Of a stretch of DNA of 64,000 bases, positions 61,139-64,000 are shown piece by piece. A program made the position numbers and the translations under genes. The notes under the pieces were generated by a model. The model ran no database searches. It saw nothing but the letters and a program-made list of their open reading frames with translations, and was not told where the DNA came from. The DNA comes from JBBSBY01 sp038250835 (GTDB lineage Bacteria; Desulfobacterota; Desulfomonilia; Desulfomonilales; Desulfomonilaceae), in the NCBI GenBank assembly GCA_038250835.1, contig JBBSBY010000003.1, forward strand, positions 1 through 64,000. Direction: 5' to 3'. Every line of letters begins with the position of its first letter. The stretch's first letter is position 1.

Positions 61139-62647
61139 TTACAGTTCGTACAATGCTTTGTATTTGGAGGTCAAATAGCGAATCAGGTAATCCGCATTCA
61201 GTTTTTCTCCGGTTATTTTCAAAATTAAATCGCTCGGCGCATATCGGCGACCTTGCTGATGAATATGCGTTCTCAACCAGGCCAGTAAACTTTTATAATC
61301 TCCGGCGGCGAAACGCTCCTCCAGTGATCCCAGATCTTTTTCAGCTTTAAAGATCAACTGAGCGGCATAAATATTTCCAAGCGTGTAAGTAGGAAAGTAA
61401 CCAAAAGCTCCCCCGGACCAGTGCACGTCCTGCAATACGCCTTCAGCATAAGTTCGAGGTCTGAGGCCCAGATAATCATCCATTTTCGAATTCCATGCTT
61501 CGGGTAAATCATCAATCATCAAGTTGCCTCTCATGAGAGCAAGTTCCAATTCAAATCGAAACAGGACATGTAAATTGTAAGTCACTTCGTCCGCTTCGAC
61601 TCGAATCAGGCTGGGGTTTACCTTATTTATGGAAAATAAGAAACGTGATTCTCCGATATCCTTCAACGCTGAGAATTTCTCCTGGGCAAAAGGATAAAAG
61701 AATTTCCAGAAACCGGCGGACCTTGCAACAAAGTTTTCCCACATTCGTGATTGGGATTCATTGACGCCTAGAGAGGCGGGGGAGCAGAACGGAGTCCCCC
61801 AATATTCGAGTGGAAGTCCTTGATGGTAAATAGCGTGTCCCGCTTCGTGGATAACGGCAAAAAAACCTTCATTAAAGTAATCTTCGGAATATCTAGTTGT
61901 AATTCTGACATCACCCGGACCAATACCGGTGGTGAATGGATGGGCGGACGCATCGAGCCGCCCGGAATCCAAATCATAGCCAATTTCCTTTGCTACCATT
62001 AACGCGAACGCTCTCTGATCAGGAATTGGATATTTTCCATACTCTACTTCAGTATTCCTCCTTGGCATCGATGAGCTGATACGCTGTGTCAAATCGGCCA
62101 AAGCGGGCGCCAACTTCCGGAAAATGGGTTCAATCCGAGCAGTGGTAAGATCCAATTCATAAATATCCAAAAGAGCGTCATAAGCCTCGCCAACATATCC
62201 AATGCACTCCGCTTCCTGTTGTTTTAAGGAGAGCAATCGTTGCAGATACGGTTTGAACCTCCCCCAATCATTATCAGGGCGAGCATTCTGCCAGACGAAT
62301 TGTCCTTCTGCTGAAACATGAGCCAATTCGTGCGCCAATGCCTGCGGAATTTTGCACATTCGATCGTAGCCACGGCGCCATTCGCGAATGTTGATCGCCT
62401 CAGGAGTCAGATTATCATCAGTAAGGGGGGAAGCTGTGACGATGTCGAGAAGATTTCCAATTTCAGGATCAGTGGCCATGCCGTGTCGAATGCCGGCGAG
62501 TGAGGCAATAACATCGGCGCGGCCGCGCATTCCATTCTTAGGGATTTGAGTACTTTGATCCCAGTGCAACAGCGCCATTGCGGATCCCATATGCGCCAGC
62601 TTTGTGCTCCAGTTCCGCAACTTGTCGTACGCGTCGGGGAACTTCAT
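61139..62647 (-). CDS. M32-family metallocarboxypeptidase
   Basis: A 502-residue thermostable-carboxypeptidase-1 (Taq) family enzyme that removes C-terminal amino acids. The zinc motif is HEAGH (His267, Glu268, His271) within AVIHEAGHAIYHQG, followed by ESQSRMWENFVARS, typical for the third ligand region. Length is normal. It is intracellular, with no signal peptide. It converges on the small membrane protein with no base between the two stop codons. Confidence 0.93.
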   Translation of the reverse strand: MKFPDAYDKLRNWSTKLAHMGSAMALLHWDQSTQIPKNGMRGRADVIASLAGIRHGMATDPEIGNLLDIVTASPLTDDNLTPEAINIREWRRGYDRMCKIPQALAHELAHVSAEGQFVWQNARPDNDWGRFKPYLQRLLSLKQQEAECIGYVGEAYDALLDIYELDLTTARIEPIFRKLAPALADLTQRISSSMPRRNTEVEYGKYPIPDQRAFALMVAKEIGYDLDSGRLDASAHPFTTGIGPGDVRITTRYSEDYFNEGFFAVIHEAGHAIYHQGLPLEYWGTPFCSPASLGVNESQSRMWENFVARSAGFWKFFYPFAQEKFSALKDIGESRFLFSINKVNPSLIRVEADEVTYNLHVLFRFELELALMRGNLMIDDLPEAWNSKMDDYLGLRPRTYAEGVLQDVHWSGGAFGYFPTYTLGNIYAAQLIFKAEKDLGSLEERFAAGDYKSLLAWLRTHIHQQGRRYAPSDLILKITGEKLNADYLIRYLTSKYKALYEL

Positions 62648-62698
62648 ATTTTACTCCATAGCCGATATTTATAGGCAAAGCTAATTTCAACTCCAAAT

Positions 62699-63208
62699 TT
62701 AACTCTTTTGCTCCACATTGTCGTCAATTGACGACCGACCGATCCACTTCTGCATGACCAGAGCGTCATCGTGTTCCGCCGTATAATAATTTTTCCTGAA
62801 TCCAATAGTGTTGAAACCAAATTTTTTATATAAAGCGCGTGCAGGCATATTACGACGCGCTACTTCCAAGTAAATCTTATTGAGATTCAGTCCTTCACTC
62901 ATTGTAATTAGCTTTTCCATAAAAAAGCTCGCGATGCCTTGAGATCTAAAATTAGGATGGACGGCGATATTCAGCAAATGCGCCTCATCAAGTATAACCC
63001 AAAAGCAAATGTAACCTACAATGCTTTTAGCATGAGTGAAAACCAGAAACTTTGAGTTACGATTGTTCATTTCCTCCAGGATCAAGGGTCTTGTCCAGGG
63101 CGCGGCGAATGAAAATTGTTCAATTTCAAGAATCCGATTGATATCGGATTCGACAAGCGGTCTACTTTCCAATATGAGGGTTGATCTAATCACGACGTCA
63201 ATACACAA
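62699..63208 (-). CDS. rimI: RimI-type ribosomal protein S18 alanine N-acetyltransferase
   Basis: A 169-residue GNAT acetyltransferase. It has LLNIAVHPNFRSQGIASFFME (acetyl-CoA loop, Q/RxxGxA type) and LEVARRNMPARALYKKFGFNTIGFRKNYY, the well-known RimI block. RimI acetylates the N-terminal Ala of ribosomal protein S18, though family members can act on other proteins. It lies 51 bases upstream of the carboxypeptidase and may be co-transcribed. Several N-terminal starts are possible. Confidence 0.88.
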   Translation of the reverse strand: MCIDVVIRSTLILESRPLVESDINRILEIEQFSFAAPWTRPLILEEMNNRNSKFLVFTHAKSIVGYICFWVILDEAHLLNIAVHPNFRSQGIASFFMEKLITMSEGLNLNKIYLEVARRNMPARALYKKFGFNTIGFRKNYYTAEHDDALVMQKWIGRSSIDDNVEQKS

Positions 63209-63363
63209 CTTGAAGACTCAAAGCTTTGAGGTGTAGAAGAATTGTAGAAACCTTAAAAGTCCTATGGGAATCGCTTCATACGGGACCCGGTTTTCTACGG
63301 ACCAAGTCCGTTGCAGGCCCGATTACCACAACTGATTATTAATCCAAACCAATACCTGAACAA

Positions 63364-63415
63364 CCTTAATGATAGTCTGAGAGATTCATCATATCAAGAG
63401 TGATTACTTTGTCGT
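63364..63415 (+). repeat. Degenerate dispersed repeat, copy D
   Basis: TTAATGATAGTCTGAG and ATATCAAGAGTGATTACTTTG resemble module 2 of copies B and C in order and spacing. The match is partial and module 1 is not seen, so this is a weak copy. Confidence 0.4.
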
Positions 63416-63461
63416 ATCACTAAAGCTCCCTACCTGCGGCGGCAATTTATTCCTTGGAAAG

Positions 63462-64000
63462 CTAAATCGTCAAAAAGACTCCTACAAGAAGGGAGATAGA
63501 AAGACCTGAAATAAACAAAACCAAACTTCTTGTGTCATAAATATTCCTGAAGAGTTCAAATGCCAGAAACGCCGGGATCATATAAAAACCAAAGATCATA
63601 GCTTGTAAGAGCTGATTCGGAAACAATGAGACCAATACGGTCAGCGAGTAAGCTCCGATATAAATTATTGGAATCAGACAGACTGCCGCTAAGACAAAGC
63701 CTTGGAGTAATGCGGACGCAAAATAAGGAAAAAAAACGGCCCGCTTCCTACAAATAAGTGTTTTCTCAGCTTTCACGGCGAGGCCGGCCAGTCTGCTTCT
63801 AAGAAAATAATCAATTTTTGAACCAAAATGCGCAACTGGGATGAAAACGAAAAAACAAAGGAAGGCTACCGCTCGAGGATCTAAACCGGTACGTGTCGTT
63901 ATCATGGCCGCAGTCGCTCCTGCCGCGATAGCGCCAAAACTGCCGTCTGGGGGAATATAGCCTCCTACTGGCGGACTGGTGAGCCACATAAGCTCAAAGA
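63462..64000 (-). CDS. PTS mannose/fructose/sorbose-family IIC component, partial
   Basis: The C-terminal part of a membrane IIC protein. The frame remains open past the ATG at 63989 to the window edge (upstream codons read FEL), so the N-terminus is outside. The block SPPVGGYIPPDGSFGAIAAG matches the conserved segment of ManY-type IIC proteins, and four to five hydrophobic helices follow. In sugar-using bacteria it transports mannose-type sugars; in deltaproteobacteria incomplete PTS systems often have regulatory roles. The gene is cut by the window, not damaged. Confidence 0.88.
   Translation of the reverse strand, partial: FELMWLTSPPVGGYIPPDGSFGAIAAGATAAMITTRTGLDPRAVAFLCFFVFIPVAHFGSKIDYFLRSRLAGLAVKAEKTLICRKRAVFFPYFASALLQGFVLAAVCLIPIIYIGAYSLTVLVSLFPNQLLQAMIFGFYMIPAFLAFELFRNIYDTRSLVLFISGLSISLLVGVFLTI

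Overview
The window is a 64 kb piece of an ordinary, gene-dense chromosome from a Gram-negative bacterium. HldE (LPS heptose), RND and ABC exporters with periplasmic adaptors, a Tol-Pal-type thioesterase and lipoproteins point to a double membrane. DUF3786 with a corrinoid-protein-type [4Fe-4S] motif, three-domain NifU with NifS, a HypA, citramalate synthase, a thiolase/DUF35 pair, and the SxtJ and DUF5989 proteins fit an anaerobic Desulfobacterota (deltaproteobacterium), perhaps near Desulfomonile or Syntrophobacterales. The taxonomic call is inference. I found no rRNA, tRNA, CRISPR array, prophage or intact insertion sequence. Both ends cut genes: a CPH-type heavy-metal P-ATPase on the left and a mannose-family PTS IIC protein on the right.

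Layout. 1-4.5 kb: metal ATPase and a beta-phosphoglucomutase/GH65 phosphorylase fusion. 4.7-19.1 kb: mostly envelope and poorly characterised proteins. These include a two-TM protein with a very long acidic tail, HldE, a SUMF1-TPR-PDZ protein, a secreted (A)SSSSSGY repeat protein, a lipoprotein, a MacB/FtsX permease, a NodB-like deacetylase, a degenerate zincin, a TPR protein, a nitroreductase and an Ig-like secreted protein. 19.4-21 kb: thiolase plus OB-fold partner, with a good promoter and a strong terminator. 22.3-26.5 kb: a seven-gene run from a small secreted protein through hypA and a DJ-1/PfpI gene to pyrC-pyrB-pyrI. 26.7-29.8 kb: a DevBCA/MacAB-like exporter. 29.9-35 kb: DUF3786, a YheT-type hydrolase, a B12-binding radical SAM protein, a coiled-coil secreted protein and mobA. 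35-38.7 kb (minus): ybgC, two secreted proteins, a zinc-finger membrane protein and dgt. 39.2-43.5 kb: SGNH hydrolase, carbamoyltransferase, SxtJ and DUF5989, probably a surface-glycan or secreted-metabolite modification operon. 44.7-48 kb (minus): nifU-nifS-YkgJ-prmA-like. 48.4 kb: RND exporter. 51-55.1 kb (minus): ComEA, cimA, lysC, tsaE. 55.8 kb: EamA transporter. 56.8-61.1 kb: an overlapping operon of a RibD-type reductase, a BchC-like dehydrogenase, a Cys-less PTPS, a glycosyltransferase, a methyltransferase and a small membrane protein. 61.1-64 kb (minus): M32 carboxypeptidase, RimI and the PTS IIC fragment.

Two things stand out. The 56.8-61.1 kb operon looks like a dedicated pathway for a modified, probably glycosylated, pterin-type compound; its PTPS carries Glu where the catalytic Cys normally sits (PTPS-III-like). 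A dispersed repeat family occurs in at least three intergenic regions (about 15.3, 31.9 and 55.5 kb, with a weaker fourth at 63.4 kb). A related unit appears to have entered the pyrC coding sequence, where it forms an in-frame tandem duplication encoding two PLP...RYPET blocks.
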